A stretch of DNA of 64,000 nucleotides from Lewinellaceae bacterium (GCA_020636105.1 JACJYL010000001.1:1736001-1800000), one strand, 5' to 3'; positions 40,497-50,843 are shown, counted from the first letter of the stretch. Numbers and translations are program-made. Notes: generated by a model not told the origin, from the letters alone.

Positions 40497-43442
40497 ATGT
40501 CACAAAACCCGACTTCCAAACCTCCGCGGCTCGACGTAGTTTACAACCTTTATGAATTTGAACAAGGGCTGTTCCTTCCCAATGCTTTTGTGGTAAGTGT
40601 CGATAAGCAGGGGCTATTTGCCCATATCAGACAAAAGGCGCTTGCTCATACTATCGGCGGTTTTGGTTTGCCCTTTGATCCGGTTCGGGAAAAATTATTC
40701 GGAATTATTGAATGGTTGCAACCTGCTGCCCTGGAAGCCCGATTCAATACCAATAAACGAAAGCAAAAGCCGCTCGATTTTTTATTAAAAGAGCCTGAAA
40801 TAAAAAAAGCCATATTTAAATTCGTCAATCGTCATCTCGATGAGATCCTGAGTTTCATTTCCAATCACAAATTGCCATTGAGTTTTGATGCAGAACGAAA
40901 GATTCTGGTACATCAATTTATGGTCCGGACAGGTGATTTCGAACTGGAACCCTATTTATTTTTTAAGAAAACCGAAACGGAGGTTTTTTATCGGCTGGTG
41001 ATGGCTGAAAATGATCAAAAATGGAAAATCAGTTCAAGGGATGTCATTCCTGTTTGCAACCATCCGGCCTGGGTCATTGCAGACTATAAGCTCTATAAAA
41101 TTACTCATATCAATGGCAATATGGTCAAGCCTTTTCAAACCAAAAATGAGGTGGTGATTCCCAGTGCTTCGGTGAAAACTTATTTTAAAACCTTCATTTT
41201 AAAAGTCGCTGAAAAGGTGGATATCGAGGCGGAAGGATTTGAGGTGGTGGCCAATGGCAAATTGTTGGGGTGTAGGATTGAGGCGGTACGTAATTTTTTC
41301 AACGGCCAATGGGGACTTACCCTTCAAATGCTTTACACCGGGGTACATTTCAACTGGAGCGAGAAAAAAGAAAAGCGTACTTCCATTGAATTCATGGGGG
41401 AAGAAATACGAATTGTAAGGGTATCCAGGGATATGAACAAAGAAGCGGACTTTGTAGAAAAGCTGAAATCTTTCGGGTTGAAAAATACGGTGGGCAGTTA
41501 TTTTCAAACGGAAGTTGCCCGGCTGGCAGATAGTGAAACATCTACAGAGATGATCGAGTGGTTATCGGAAAACAGGAAAGCCCTTGAACAAGCAGGTTTT
41601 GCTGTTCAGCCTCCCGAACATGAAGGAGATGTGATTTTCCTGCAAAAGCCAAGCCTGCAAATGGATATCAAGAGAGATAACGACTGGTTTGATGTTCATG
41701 CCATAGTGACCGTAGGGGAAATTTCTTTTCCTTTTGCCCGGCTCGGAAAAAATATCAGGGAAGCAAATCCTTTTTATAAAATGCCCGATGGGCGATTTTT
41801 TGTTATTCCACAGGAATGGATGAGCAAATACAGCGAATTTTTTAAATTTGTCCACCATTCGGGAGATAAGCTGAAACTGGTAAAAAGCCAGTTTACCATC
41901 CTCGATAAAATAGGCCTTAAGGCAGATGGAGACCCCATAACAAAAAAGGAAGTTAAAGATTTCCAATTGTCCAAATGGTTGAAAGCAGAACTGCGCCCTT
42001 ACCAGTTGGACGGGGTAAAATGGCTGGTTGAGCTCTACCAAAATGAGTTGGGTGCCTGTCTTGCCGACGATATGGGACTGGGAAAAACATTGCAGACCAT
42101 TGCTGTTTTACTGCATGCGAAGGAACAAAAACCCCTCACCACCCAGGCCAACAGTTCACCCGGACAACTTGACTTGTTTTCGGCGGCCTCTGATGCACAG
42201 TTTCTCAAACCCTTAAATGCCCTCATCGTGTTGCCTGCTTCCCTGGTATTCAACTGGCAATCAGAATTAATGAAATTTGCCCCTTCCCTTACCTCTTACC
42301 GGCATGTCGGGGCAAAACGCCATACAGATATTCGTCTGCTGCACCGGTTTGATGTGATCCTGACCACCTACCAAACCGCTTTAAGGGATATAGAATTGTT
42401 AAAAAAACTGGAGTATGAGTATATCGTTCTCGATGAAAGTCAGCAAATAAAGAACAGGGAGAGCAAAGTCTTTAAAGCGATCAATGAACTGGTCGCCAGG
42501 CATAAAATTTCTTTGAGTGGAACGCCTATTGAAAATTCTCTTTCAGATCTTTGGTCCCAAATGCAATTTATCAATCCTGATCTGCTAGGCTCCTTCAATT
42601 TTTTTAAGAAAGAATTTTTGCGGCCGATTGAACAGTTGCAACAGGAGGAGAAAAAAACGCGCCTCAGGTCATTGGTGCAGCCTTATCTTTTGCGAAGAAC
42701 AAAGGAAGAAGTGGCCAAAGAACTTCCTCCCCTGACCACCAGTATCCTTTACACGGAAATGACGAGTGAACAAAAAAAATTGTACGAAAGGGAGAAATCC
42801 GCTGCGAGGAATTACCTGCTCGAAAATTTTGATGCTGCAGACGGAAAATACAGGTTACTCGTACTTCAAACATTAACAAAACTGAGGCAACTCGTCAACC
42901 ATCCCGTATTGGTCAAACCCGATTACACCAGGGAAAGCGGGAAATTCCACGAGGTGATGGAACAATGGGACGTAATTCTTAAAGCAGGTCATAAAGTGTT
43001 GATTTTTAGTTCATTCGTTAAATATCTTGAATTGTTTAAAGCAGAGTTGGATAAGAGGGGCGAAGCCTATTCATGGCTTTCCGGAAGTTCCACCGCTAAG
43101 CAAAGAGAAGAAGAGATCAAAAAATTTGAAAGGGAAGAACAGGTAAAGTCTTTTTTGATCTCTATTAAAGCCGGCGGGGTAGGGCTCAACCTCACCGCTG
43201 CCGACTATGTATTTATCCTGGATCCATGGTGGAATCCGTCGACAGAACAACAAGCTATTGCCCGCGCTCACCGGATCGGACAGGAAAAAAGCGTTTTTGC
43301 GATCAAATTCATCACCCGGGAAAGTATTGAAGAGAAAATACTCAAACTCCAGGAGCGCAAAAGCCAGTTGGCAGAAGATATCATTGGCCAAACCGGAACC
43401 ATGACCTTTAGCCGGGGCGATATCGAATATTTGCTGCAATAG
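40497..43442 (+). CDS. SNF2-family DEAD/DEAH-like helicase
   Basis: 981 residues. The N-terminal ~490 residues are specific to a bacterial SNF2 subgroup (no SWIM zinc finger was seen). Helicase motif I is LADDMGLGKTLQTIA near residue 525; then VLPASLVFNWQSEL, the Walker B block DESQQIKN, LSGTPIENSLSDLWSQ (motif III), and the second RecA domain with AGGVGLNLTAADYV and WWNPSTEQQAIARAHRIGQ (motifs V-VI). Probably a dsDNA translocase that remodels nucleoprotein complexes. The same fold is found in some defence systems (DISARM, Zorya), but no such partner genes are adjacent. Confidence 0.93.
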   Translation: MSQNPTSKPPRLDVVYNLYEFEQGLFLPNAFVVSVDKQGLFAHIRQKALAHTIGGFGLPFDPVREKLFGIIEWLQPAALEARFNTNKRKQKPLDFLLKEPEIKKAIFKFVNRHLDEILSFISNHKLPLSFDAERKILVHQFMVRTGDFELEPYLFFKKTETEVFYRLVMAENDQKWKISSRDVIPVCNHPAWVIADYKLYKITHINGNMVKPFQTKNEVVIPSASVKTYFKTFILKVAEKVDIEAEGFEVVANGKLLGCRIEAVRNFFNGQWGLTLQMLYTGVHFNWSEKKEKRTSIEFMGEEIRIVRVSRDMNKEADFVEKLKSFGLKNTVGSYFQTEVARLADSETSTEMIEWLSENRKALEQAGFAVQPPEHEGDVIFLQKPSLQMDIKRDNDWFDVHAIVTVGEISFPFARLGKNIREANPFYKMPDGRFFVIPQEWMSKYSEFFKFVHHSGDKLKLVKSQFTILDKIGLKADGDPITKKEVKDFQLSKWLKAELRPYQLDGVKWLVELYQNELGACLADDMGLGKTLQTIAVLLHAKEQKPLTTQANSSPGQLDLFSAASDAQFLKPLNALIVLPASLVFNWQSELMKFAPSLTSYRHVGAKRHTDIRLLHRFDVILTTYQTALRDIELLKKLEYEYIVLDESQQIKNRESKVFKAINELVARHKISLSGTPIENSLSDLWSQMQFINPDLLGSFNFFKKEFLRPIEQLQQEEKKTRLRSLVQPYLLRRTKEEVAKELPPLTTSILYTEMTSEQKKLYEREKSAARNYLLENFDAADGKYRLLVLQTLTKLRQLVNHPVLVKPDYTRESGKFHEVMEQWDVILKAGHKVLIFSSFVKYLELFKAELDKRGEAYSWLSGSSTAKQREEEIKKFEREEQVKSFLISIKAGGVGLNLTAADYVFILDPWWNPSTEQQAIARAHRIGQEKSVFAIKFITRESIEEKILKLQERKSQLAEDIIGQTGTMTFSRGDIEYLLQ

Positions 43443-43569
43443 AGCCGATGCACATTATTGGCTATTTAGGAGGGTTATTGTTTGAAAATTACTAGATTTA
43501 TGCTTTGGAACGATTCTTTCTGTCATGGAAATGAAATTCGGTTTTCATTGCTCAATAAATCTTTGAAAA

Positions 43570-44883
43570 ATGCACAAGGCGCTCCACTATTTTACCCTAT
43601 TATCTTTGCTAATAGTGTTCATTCTCCAGGGGTGTTCTCATGATCCTGATGAAACGCCGGTCATTATTGTACCCGAGGAGGAAGTCCCAAATGTCTATTA
43701 TTTTGAACGGGACGGACACAATAATGTCTTCAATTCCGGGCAGGTATGCAGGAACCTGATCATCCAGGATTTTGAGATTCTGGTAAAAAGGCTGGCAGAA
43801 CCAGGTGCCGTGCCGATAGCCTTTGAAGATTTGTATAAGTATTATGATAATGGCGGGGTAACCATCAGTGGCCCAACGCTGACTGCCGTCAACATGCCTT
43901 TGCTTGTCTCCACTATTTACGAAATTTCATCGGTCCGTGATTTGAAGGGAAGGGTTTACGGTCCTTATGCCAATAAAATCCATGCAGACATGGAATACTG
44001 GTGTGCGACCATTGCTGAAAATTCTCATGATCCTTCAAAAATAGGCACTTACCGGGTGTATATCGATGAAGAAACCGGCCACGATATGGTACAGATGTTT
44101 AAACTGACGGCCATGGGGGGCGTCATGTGGCAGCACGGGTTACATGCTTATTTTCATTATGTGGAAAATGACAACAACGATACCATTGTCACTTTTCCCG
44201 GGGTCACCTGGTTGCATTATACCTGGATGGAACACCATCTTGACGAGGTTTTTGGTTATTACGGAGCGGCCCGGAAATTCCATGATTTTACAGATGAAGA
44301 CCTCGTTGACTATGCTGAAGGGGGGAATTACTTGGATAATTTTCAGGTGGATGGGAAACTCGATTTTTCTACGGAGTATAATTTTTTGTTTGCGCGCCTG
44401 GCTGCAGAACGTGACCTGGGGTCTCAAACGCATACGGATTTTTCAAAAACCATTTTTGACGGCTTTTATGATGCCCGCGTTGCCATAGTGGAAAAGGATT
44501 ACGATAAACTTATTGAACGCAAGGCTGTAATACTGGATAACTGGGAAAAAGTCGTGGCTTCCAGTGCCGTGCACCATCTTAATGAAGTGGTCCGGGAGCT
44601 GGATTTTTTAAAAGACTACCCGGGAGCCAGTCCTGAGCGGTTTTATATGCATTGGTCCGCTATGTTTAAGTACACGGAAATGCTGCGTTACAATTACGAC
44701 AACCGGTTCACGGGGTATAAAGAGGTGTTGGATGAAAAATTTATTACTTCAGCAGTACCTTTCCCTAAAGCCATTGTGGATGATGTTTCAAAAATAAACG
44801 ACTATAAAACCGGCTTACTGGATGCCAGGGCCATCATTCAGGGGATTTACGATTTTGATCCGGCAGATGTTGAAAACTGGTAA
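43570..44883 (+). CDS. DUF4856 / imelysin-like lipoprotein
   Basis: 437 residues. Lipoprotein signal ending FILQGC, then an acidic linker (DPDETPVIIVPEEEV). The mature part fits DUF4856: YYFERDGHNNVFNSGQ at the start, YTWMEHHLDEVFGYYGAA in the middle and FDGFYDARVAIVEKDYDKL with DNWEKVVASSAVHHLNE near the end. DUF4856 is distantly related to imelysin-like iron-transport peptidases; function unproven. The last codon overlaps a possible upstream start of the next gene (TAATGA), so the two are probably co-transcribed. Confidence 0.8.
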   Translation: MHKALHYFTLLSLLIVFILQGCSHDPDETPVIIVPEEEVPNVYYFERDGHNNVFNSGQVCRNLIIQDFEILVKRLAEPGAVPIAFEDLYKYYDNGGVTISGPTLTAVNMPLLVSTIYEISSVRDLKGRVYGPYANKIHADMEYWCATIAENSHDPSKIGTYRVYIDEETGHDMVQMFKLTAMGGVMWQHGLHAYFHYVENDNNDTIVTFPGVTWLHYTWMEHHLDEVFGYYGAARKFHDFTDEDLVDYAEGGNYLDNFQVDGKLDFSTEYNFLFARLAAERDLGSQTHTDFSKTIFDGFYDARVAIVEKDYDKLIERKAVILDNWEKVVASSAVHHLNEVVRELDFLKDYPGASPERFYMHWSAMFKYTEMLRYNYDNRFTGYKEVLDEKFITSAVPFPKAIVDDVSKINDYKTGLLDARAIIQGIYDFDPADVENW

Positions 44884-44942
44884 TGACCCGATTTACAAAA
44901 AACGGAGTAAACAATTTTATCTATTATAAATCTATAAATTCA

Positions 44943-45422
44943 ATGACAAAATCTAATAAAAATATTCAACCCGGAATCGGTTTAGGTTCCATCAAGTTCG
45001 GGATGACTCGTGATCAGGTGGAGGCCATCCTGGGAGAACCCGGTGAAAAAGAAATGTTTTCTTATACCGGTGGCGATGATGATATTGCAGAACTTTGGCA
45101 TTATGATGAACTCGAGTTATCGGCCAGTTTCGACGAAGAGGATGACTGGCGGCTGGTAACCTTGTCGGTTACAGGGGAAGACTATCTCCTGGAAGGCATG
45201 CCTGTCATAGGGTTGACCCAGGAAGCGCTCAAGGCAACCTTGTTGAAATTGGACATCACTGACCTGGAGTACGAGGATCTCTCTTCGGCGGAAAATCCTT
45301 CTCACGAATTACTTGCTACCGATGATTACGGCCTCAATTTTTGGCTGGATAATGGGATAGTTTCCGAAATACAATGGATCCCTGATTTTTTGGATGATGA
45401 AAAGATCGATTGGCCAGAATAA
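44943..45422 (+). CDS. small acidic protein with BamE/SmpA-like opening
   Basis: 159 residues from ATG 44943. The opening GIGLGSIKFGMTRDQVEAILGEP matches the repeat seen in BamE-like and related small proteins in its use of GMTxxQVxxxLGxP; the rest is acidic (ELWHYDELELSASFDEEDD, DDEKIDWPE) with a repeated GMPVIGLTQEALKATLLKL. No signal peptide, so probably cytoplasmic. It may pair with the preceding lipoprotein gene; immunity-like or chaperone roles are speculative. Confidence 0.72.
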   Translation: MTKSNKNIQPGIGLGSIKFGMTRDQVEAILGEPGEKEMFSYTGGDDDIAELWHYDELELSASFDEEDDWRLVTLSVTGEDYLLEGMPVIGLTQEALKATLLKLDITDLEYEDLSSAENPSHELLATDDYGLNFWLDNGIVSEIQWIPDFLDDEKIDWPE

Positions 45423-45714
45423 AACATGAGTCATCCCGAATTTCATCTAATCAGATTAAATTCGGGATTTTTCTTTTACAAAAGAAATAAACCGCAAAAT
45501 TTAAAACAAGTAACCGCAAAATTTAGAAGTGTTTGGGTCGTGGGTTAGGTGTTTTGCGACAAAAAATGACTTTTTTCCAAAACCCGAACCTTTTGCCCAC
45601 TTACTTTTACATTTTAAATTCCTTGTTTTACATTTTACATTTAAAAAATACTTCAAATAATCAAAAAATTTCTATTTCAGACAGTTTTTGAAAATTCGGG
45701 ATGACTCATGTTTT
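45421..45714. mobile_element. MITE-like element with perfect 23-bp terminal inverted repeats
   Basis: The 23 bp at 45421-45443 are the exact reverse complement of 45692-45714. The 248-bp interior is AT-rich and non-coding and includes one more copy of the arm's core (45458-45468). No target-site duplication is evident at the ends. The left end overlaps the TAA stop codon of the preceding gene. It lies between convergent genes and may also terminate both. Confidence 0.5.
45433..45476 (+). terminator. terminator of the DUF4856 unit
   Basis: ATCCCGAATTT (45433-45443) pairs perfectly with AAATTCGGGAT (45458-45468), followed by a T-rich run to 45476. It uses the left end of the MITE-like element as its first arm. 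Confidence 0.75.
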
Positions 45715-45732
45715 GAGATAAATTAGACGGTA

Positions 45733-48111
45733 CTATTTCACTTTTTTCAATTCTCCATTAACGTCTTCTACCACGAAAGCCGCTTTAAAACCAGCCGATT
45801 TGGCTTTGCCTAAAGCCACATTTGCTTCACCAAGACTATCAAAACCAGCAAGGTATTTTACGGTATATTTTCCCTTAATTCGCTCTTCAATAACCCCAAG
45901 ATCTTTTATCTGGGAATCATCGAACCATTTGGTATTGGTATAAGCAGCCAATTGTACTTTGTACCGGCCGATGGCATCCCCGTAATTGGGTGTACCCGGA
46001 GTACCTGAATTGTCGCTTACTCCTTTGATGCCGGAAACGCCATCTTCTGTAACAATAAACGGACCTTTGTAGCCTCTTGCTTTGATGGCATTAAGTGCTT
46101 TGGTCGCTTCATCACGGCTGGTAAAAGTACCTACACGGACTTTGTATAAGCCGTCAATTTCCCTGGCATAAACGGTTCCAAGGTCACTTAGCCCCTGGTA
46201 AAGTTCAATTTCAGGAGTCTTGATGGCGGCAATCTGAACAGCAAATCCACTCTCAATAGTCTCCGCTGGTTGTACTGGCCCATCAGGCGTGGTATCCACG
46301 TAAGGATCCTCGCCAAAGCCTGTACTTGCAGAAGTCGGCAGGAAGGAGATCACGCCTAAAATACTGCGGTCAAAACCATCTTCGGTCCTTACGGTAACAT
46401 TCAAATCCTGGTAGGCTTGTTTTGAAAAACGAAGCACATAGGTTGAATACGGACTAAGCGAGAGGAAGTAGTTCCCGCTCGCATCACTTTGTACCTGGGC
46501 GGTACTTCCTGTCGCCTGATTGGTTGCCGAAACCACCACCCCCGGAACGGGTTGGTTCGTGGTATAATTGATAATTCTTCCGGCATAGGCCTCCCCTACT
46601 CTACTCATGGATACATCATAAGTTCTGCTGGTATTGGTGCCAAGGGTGGAAATTTGAAGTGTGGTACTCTGGTATCCGTCCTTTTTAATAATCAGATTAC
46701 AGGAAAGGCCCTGAACAGCCTGGAAACTATAAATACCTCTTTCGTCAGCCTGATAAACCTGTTCTCCACAATTACTGAAATCAACCAGGGCATTGGGCAC
46801 CGGAGAACCATCTACCGCATTGGTAATTCGAATGACCACATAGTCTGCTGATCGGTTTACGCGGTAAATATCCTCGTTCCCGCGACCGTTGAGCCGGTTG
46901 GAAGTCAGGTATCCAACATTGCGGAAAGTATCATAAATGTATCCATAATCATCATAGGAGGAGTTGATGGCATTGCCCAGGTGGAAAATTTTGGTCCAAC
47001 GACCAGAAGTTTCCTCTGCGCGAAAAACGTCCATCCCGCCAAGCCCTTGATGCCAGTCGGAAGAGAAGTACAGCATACTCCCGTCGAAATACGGAGTAAT
47101 TTCATCCCCCGGGGAATTCACCACCGGGCCGAGGTTTTGCGGGGCGCTCCATGAGTTGGCTGATTTGTAGGACACATAAATGTCAAATCCACCAAAACCG
47201 TCAGGACGGTCAGAGGCAAAATAAAGGGCATTGCCATCAGGCGAAAAAGCAGGATAACCTGTGGAATACCCGGAACCGTTAAAAGGAAAACTTACCACAT
47301 TGGTCCAGTCACCATTGGAGGAGATATCCGCGGTATAGATACTCAATTCCAGCCCCGTGGCAGGAATTTGCCGGGTGCCGTCCACAAAGTTATTTTTGGT
47401 AAAAGCCACTCTTTTTCCATCAGGTGAAAAAGAAAGCGGGCCTTCATTATAAGCATTGGTTTCATTACTTTTCAGGAAAATAGGAGATTCCAGGTAACCG
47501 CTGGATCCAATACTTGCTATAAAAAGCTGGTTATTGGCTTTGCCCGTCCAGGAGGACGAAGAACGGTAAATGTCCGTCCGGGAAGAAGCATAAATGACTT
47601 GCTGCTTCCCATAATAAGCGGCGCCAAAATCCGAAGCGGAAGTGTTGATGAATTCATTGGTTACCGTATAGGAAGAAGTGACCCCCAACTGCGTTTTGGC
47701 AAAGTCGCAGCTCTGGGCAAAGTGATTGCCAATGACGGCATCCTCATCCCGGGCATACAATAAATACCATTGTTTGGCCACATCGTATTTTCCGAGGGCT
47801 TTGAGTACATGTCCGTACATCAAAATAAATATTTTGTCCACATCCTTATCCCGGCAAACATCGGCGAAAATGGTAGCAGCCTCCTCCATTTGGTTTAGCC
47901 TGCGGTAACAATCCGCCAGTTTAGACTTGGCTTCAGTATCGTCTGATTTTTTGTCAAGTGCCGCCTTGTATGAACCGACAGCCAAGTTATAGGCATGTAG
48001 GTCATATTGTGTATTGGCGGTTCGTAATAAACTTTTGAAGGTTTGCCCGGAAGCAGGCACCGTAAAAGCAAGTGCTAGGACGGAGAGCAGGGCAATTTTT
48101 AGAATTTTCAT
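45733..48111 (-). CDS. PorE-architecture protein with two SPOR domains
   Basis: 792 residues. Signal peptide (KIALLSVLALAFTVPASG), TPR-like region (about 25-120: AVGSYKAALDKKSDDTEAKSKLADCYRR), a PD40 beta-propeller (about 155-420, blades such as LSFSPDGKRVAFTKN, PAFSPDGNALYFASDRPDGFGGFDIY, YFDGSMLYFSSD), two carboxypeptidase-regulatory-like domains (about 430-590) and two C-terminal SPOR domains (SGFAVQIAAIKTP and RYKVQLAAYTNTK). SPOR domains bind denuded peptidoglycan. The same layout without SPOR but with OmpA is the PorE-like gene at 50844. It is probably an outer-membrane/periplasmic scaffold. Confidence 0.85.
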   Translation of the reverse strand: MKILKIALLSVLALAFTVPASGQTFKSLLRTANTQYDLHAYNLAVGSYKAALDKKSDDTEAKSKLADCYRRLNQMEEAATIFADVCRDKDVDKIFILMYGHVLKALGKYDVAKQWYLLYARDEDAVIGNHFAQSCDFAKTQLGVTSSYTVTNEFINTSASDFGAAYYGKQQVIYASSRTDIYRSSSSWTGKANNQLFIASIGSSGYLESPIFLKSNETNAYNEGPLSFSPDGKRVAFTKNNFVDGTRQIPATGLELSIYTADISSNGDWTNVVSFPFNGSGYSTGYPAFSPDGNALYFASDRPDGFGGFDIYVSYKSANSWSAPQNLGPVVNSPGDEITPYFDGSMLYFSSDWHQGLGGMDVFRAEETSGRWTKIFHLGNAINSSYDDYGYIYDTFRNVGYLTSNRLNGRGNEDIYRVNRSADYVVIRITNAVDGSPVPNALVDFSNCGEQVYQADERGIYSFQAVQGLSCNLIIKKDGYQSTTLQISTLGTNTSRTYDVSMSRVGEAYAGRIINYTTNQPVPGVVVSATNQATGSTAQVQSDASGNYFLSLSPYSTYVLRFSKQAYQDLNVTVRTEDGFDRSILGVISFLPTSASTGFGEDPYVDTTPDGPVQPAETIESGFAVQIAAIKTPEIELYQGLSDLGTVYAREIDGLYKVRVGTFTSRDEATKALNAIKARGYKGPFIVTEDGVSGIKGVSDNSGTPGTPNYGDAIGRYKVQLAAYTNTKWFDDSQIKDLGVIEERIKGKYTVKYLAGFDSLGEANVALGKAKSAGFKAAFVVEDVNGELKKVK

Positions 48112-48507
48112 AGTTGAAATTTAAAATTTACTTGGAAATGTAGATCTTTTTTGAATGATACAATGATTCGATGATGAAATGATTCAATTGCTTAGGGATA
48201 CAAGGATTGAATGAAAAAATATAACATTGAATCACTGTATCATTTCATCATTGAATCATCGAATTATTGCCTACGTAAAGTTAACAACATTTTAATCCGT
48301 TTACAACTTTGGTTAAAAGTAAATAAAATTTGTATGTAAACACAATGCACGATAATTTAACGATGAACTTTAGCTTTTGGGATGTTTGTTATTATTTCTG
48401 TCCTGGTATCTTGAAAATTAATGATTCAATACTTGAACATGTCGAACTGAATCGGGTGTTCATTATCCTGAGATTATTTTTGTGAAAAAAGGGTTTCAAT
48501 CCGGGGC
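48112..48507. other. intergenic region with an AT-rich imperfect inverted repeat
   Basis: 48152-48268 contains CAATGATTCGATGATGAAAT-type words on the left and their near-reverse complement on the right. The words recur in related form at 36281-36556. No gene. Confidence 0.55.
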
Positions 48508-49692
48508 CTATCGTTTCAAATACCCTTCCACAAATTCCATCAGTTCCTGCCCGTGAATATTCTTGGCAATGACCTTTCCATCGGCATCCAGGATGAAATT
48601 TGCGGGGATGGTTTGGATGCGAAGCCTTTCCATGAATGGAGCATCGTCGCCCATCAGGTGGGAGGCGTTGGGCCAGCGGGTGGTCCCGTCTTTTTCTATG
48701 GCGTTTTTCCAGGCTCCTTCACTTGCCTCCAGCCCGTAAGCTATTACCTGGAATCCTTTTTCATGGTAACTATCCCACAAGGGAACCAAAATGTTGCGGT
48801 TTTCCTTCCGGCAAGGCGCACACCAGGAAGCCCACATATCCAGAACTGTCAGGCGGCTTCCCAGTAGAGCATGCAGGTTGGTGGTATCGCCGGAGGCCAT
48901 GGGCAGGGGAGTATCCGGCACCTGGTCGCCTACGAGCACGGGTAATTGATCCCGGTTTCCTTTGCTGCAAAGTTGATTCACCCATGGATGGTCCGGGACG
49001 GTTTTTTGCCATTTTTCGCATTGGGAAACCAGGAATTCCGGCACCCTTTCGTAATCGTTTCCGGGGCTTACCCAGCGGATGGCAGTGATCGCCGGAAGAA
49101 AGTAATTGGTAGAATTGGCAAAATGTATCAATTGTTTTTGGAAGTTCAGCAAAGCCGCTTCTTCATCCATGAGTTGTTCCGCATCGTGTGATTCGGAATG
49201 ATCCTTATCCAGGAATTGTCGAAACGCTTCCAGTCGGATGTCCCGCAACTTTAGCAATTCCCCATTGGCAGGGGAAGGATCCTTGATGGAAAAACTGCTC
49301 TGGAAGTGTGTCATATCGGCCGTCAAAGTAATGTTTTCTCCGTTTTCCCAAATGATAGGGAAATAGTTGGAATGGGGTAGGTCGTCATTGTCCAGCCGGT
49401 TAAAATAGCGCGCTCCTTTTTTCTGGACAGCCAGTTCGAACAGGGTCGGACCGGATACTTTCGGCATATTTTCAAAGGTAAAACTGCCCTCCGGCTCCAC
49501 CGCAGCAGAATCAATGACCTCCCCGGTGAATGCGGTGGCCACCTCATCCATGTTGAGGGGCATAATCAGGTAAACCATTGGCGTCCATTCGTCGTTATGA
49601 GCATTGTTAATGGTTCCGGAAATGGGCCCTTGTGCTGTGCAGCCTGTGGCCAGGGCCAGGAGCGAAAAAGAAAAATAGGAGATGAGTTTCAT
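48508..49692 (-). CDS. TlpA-like thioredoxin-fold lipoprotein
   Basis: 394 residues. Lipoprotein signal FSLLALATGC. The N-terminal part (about 25-240) has the DUF4369-like beta domain (TINNAHNDEWTPMVYLI, EGSFTFENMP), followed by a TlpA/redoxin domain with the redox site WASWCAPCRKEN (CxxC, about residue 295) and the cis-proline region QTIPANFILDADGKVI. Such proteins reduce periplasmic disulphides or cytochrome c thiols. The CAPC motif is intact, so the enzyme is probably active. Confidence 0.87.
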   Translation of the reverse strand: MKLISYFSFSLLALATGCTAQGPISGTINNAHNDEWTPMVYLIMPLNMDEVATAFTGEVIDSAAVEPEGSFTFENMPKVSGPTLFELAVQKKGARYFNRLDNDDLPHSNYFPIIWENGENITLTADMTHFQSSFSIKDPSPANGELLKLRDIRLEAFRQFLDKDHSESHDAEQLMDEEAALLNFQKQLIHFANSTNYFLPAITAIRWVSPGNDYERVPEFLVSQCEKWQKTVPDHPWVNQLCSKGNRDQLPVLVGDQVPDTPLPMASGDTTNLHALLGSRLTVLDMWASWCAPCRKENRNILVPLWDSYHEKGFQVIAYGLEASEGAWKNAIEKDGTTRWPNASHLMGDDAPFMERLRIQTIPANFILDADGKVIAKNIHGQELMEFVEGYLKR

Positions 49693-50165
49693 TTTTTGAG
49701 TGATTTAAGCAGCGAATTTACTAAAATCCGGGGCTTCAACCAACAATGCCGGGTTATTATAGTGGCGAAGATGACCCCGGTAACCAGCTTCTGGCCAGAA
49801 TCGCAGAATATAGAGCAAAGTGACATGGCAACGGAGCGGAAAATAAAGAGTCTGGAGCAAATGTCGAATACCGAATAACGAACCTGTCTACTGAAGCAGT
49901 CTACTGTATATCCATAAATGCTTGCAGGAATGCAGGTATTATTCAACCCATTCCAGGCCTGTCTGCCGCCGGCTTTGCAAGGCAGGGTTGCCAGATATGT
50001 GCTTTTTATCAATGGATTACATCCATTGCCATTAATACCTGCCGGCAGGCAGGCAGGTTGATTCCCTTTCGGGAATGTATTTTAGCAATGAGAAACGAAT
50101 TAATTGAATCATCCTGTAAAAAATCCAAAATCCCCAACGGGGATGAATCTCAATTAACACAGTAT
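49693..50165. repeat. mini-hairpin locus 2
   Basis: No gene. A string of short palindromes: AATGGATtacATCCATT (50011-50027), CCTGCCGGCAGG (around 50040), ATTCCCtttcGGGAAT (50061-50076), and ATCCCCaacGGGGAT (50130-50144). The AATGGAT and CCC/GGG palindromes are the same kinds as in the 205-bp array at 18.6-19.8 kb. Confidence 0.65.
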
Positions 50166-50787
50166 GAAATGCTGTGTTAAAACAATATCTGCAGGCAACC
50201 CTGGAATGGGTTGTATTTTATTTTACCCCTATAGAAAATTTATGTATATACGGTAGCTGACGCAGTAAGGGAGGTATCGAAATTTTACAACAAGTAACCA
50301 GCAACGAGCAACAAGTAACCAGTAATTTGCCCGAGACGACACCTTAAGCCAGCCCTTGAAGCCAGCCCGGCGAAGATGTCACCTCGGTAACGCAACAAGT
50401 AACGAGCAACCAGCAACAAGTATCCAGTAATTTGCCCGAGACGACACCTTAAGCCAGCCCTTAGAGCCAGCCCGGCGAAATGCTGTGTTAAAACAATATC
50501 TGCAGGCAACCCTGGAATGGGTTGTATTTTATTTTACCCCTATAGAAAATTTATGTATATACGGTAGCTGACGCAGTAAGGGAGGTATCGAAATTTTACA
50601 ACAAGTAACCAGCAACGAGCAACAAGTAACCAGTAATTTGCCCGAGACGACACCTTAAGCCAGCCCTTGAAGCCAGCCCGGCGAAGATGTACCTCGGTAA
50701 CGCAACAAGTAACGAGCAACCAGCAACAAGTATCCAGTAATTTGCCCGAGACGACACCTTAAGCCAGCCCTTGAAGCCAGCCCGGCG
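50166..50787. repeat. tandem duplication of about 311 bp
   Basis: 50166-50476 and 50477-50787 are the same sequence with at most a few differences (a one-base deletion in the second copy near 50690). Each copy contains the palindrome AACCCtggaatGGGTT and CAACAAGTAACCAGCAACGA-type words. It lies upstream of the stop of the PorE-like gene. Confidence 0.85.
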
Positions 50788-50843
50788 AAGATGTCACCTC
50801 GGTAACGAGCAACAAGCAACGAGCAACCAGCAACCAGCCTCAT

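Noticed and set aside
40497..43442. Defence island around the SNF2 helicase
   Set aside because: No methylase, nuclease, PLD or Zorya-like genes are adjacent; neighbours are a KGIE-tail ORF and a DUF4856 lipoprotein.
50166..50787. CRISPR or gene cassette in the duplicated block
   Set aside because: It is a simple tandem duplication with simple-sequence words; the open frames in it are short and change with the repeat.
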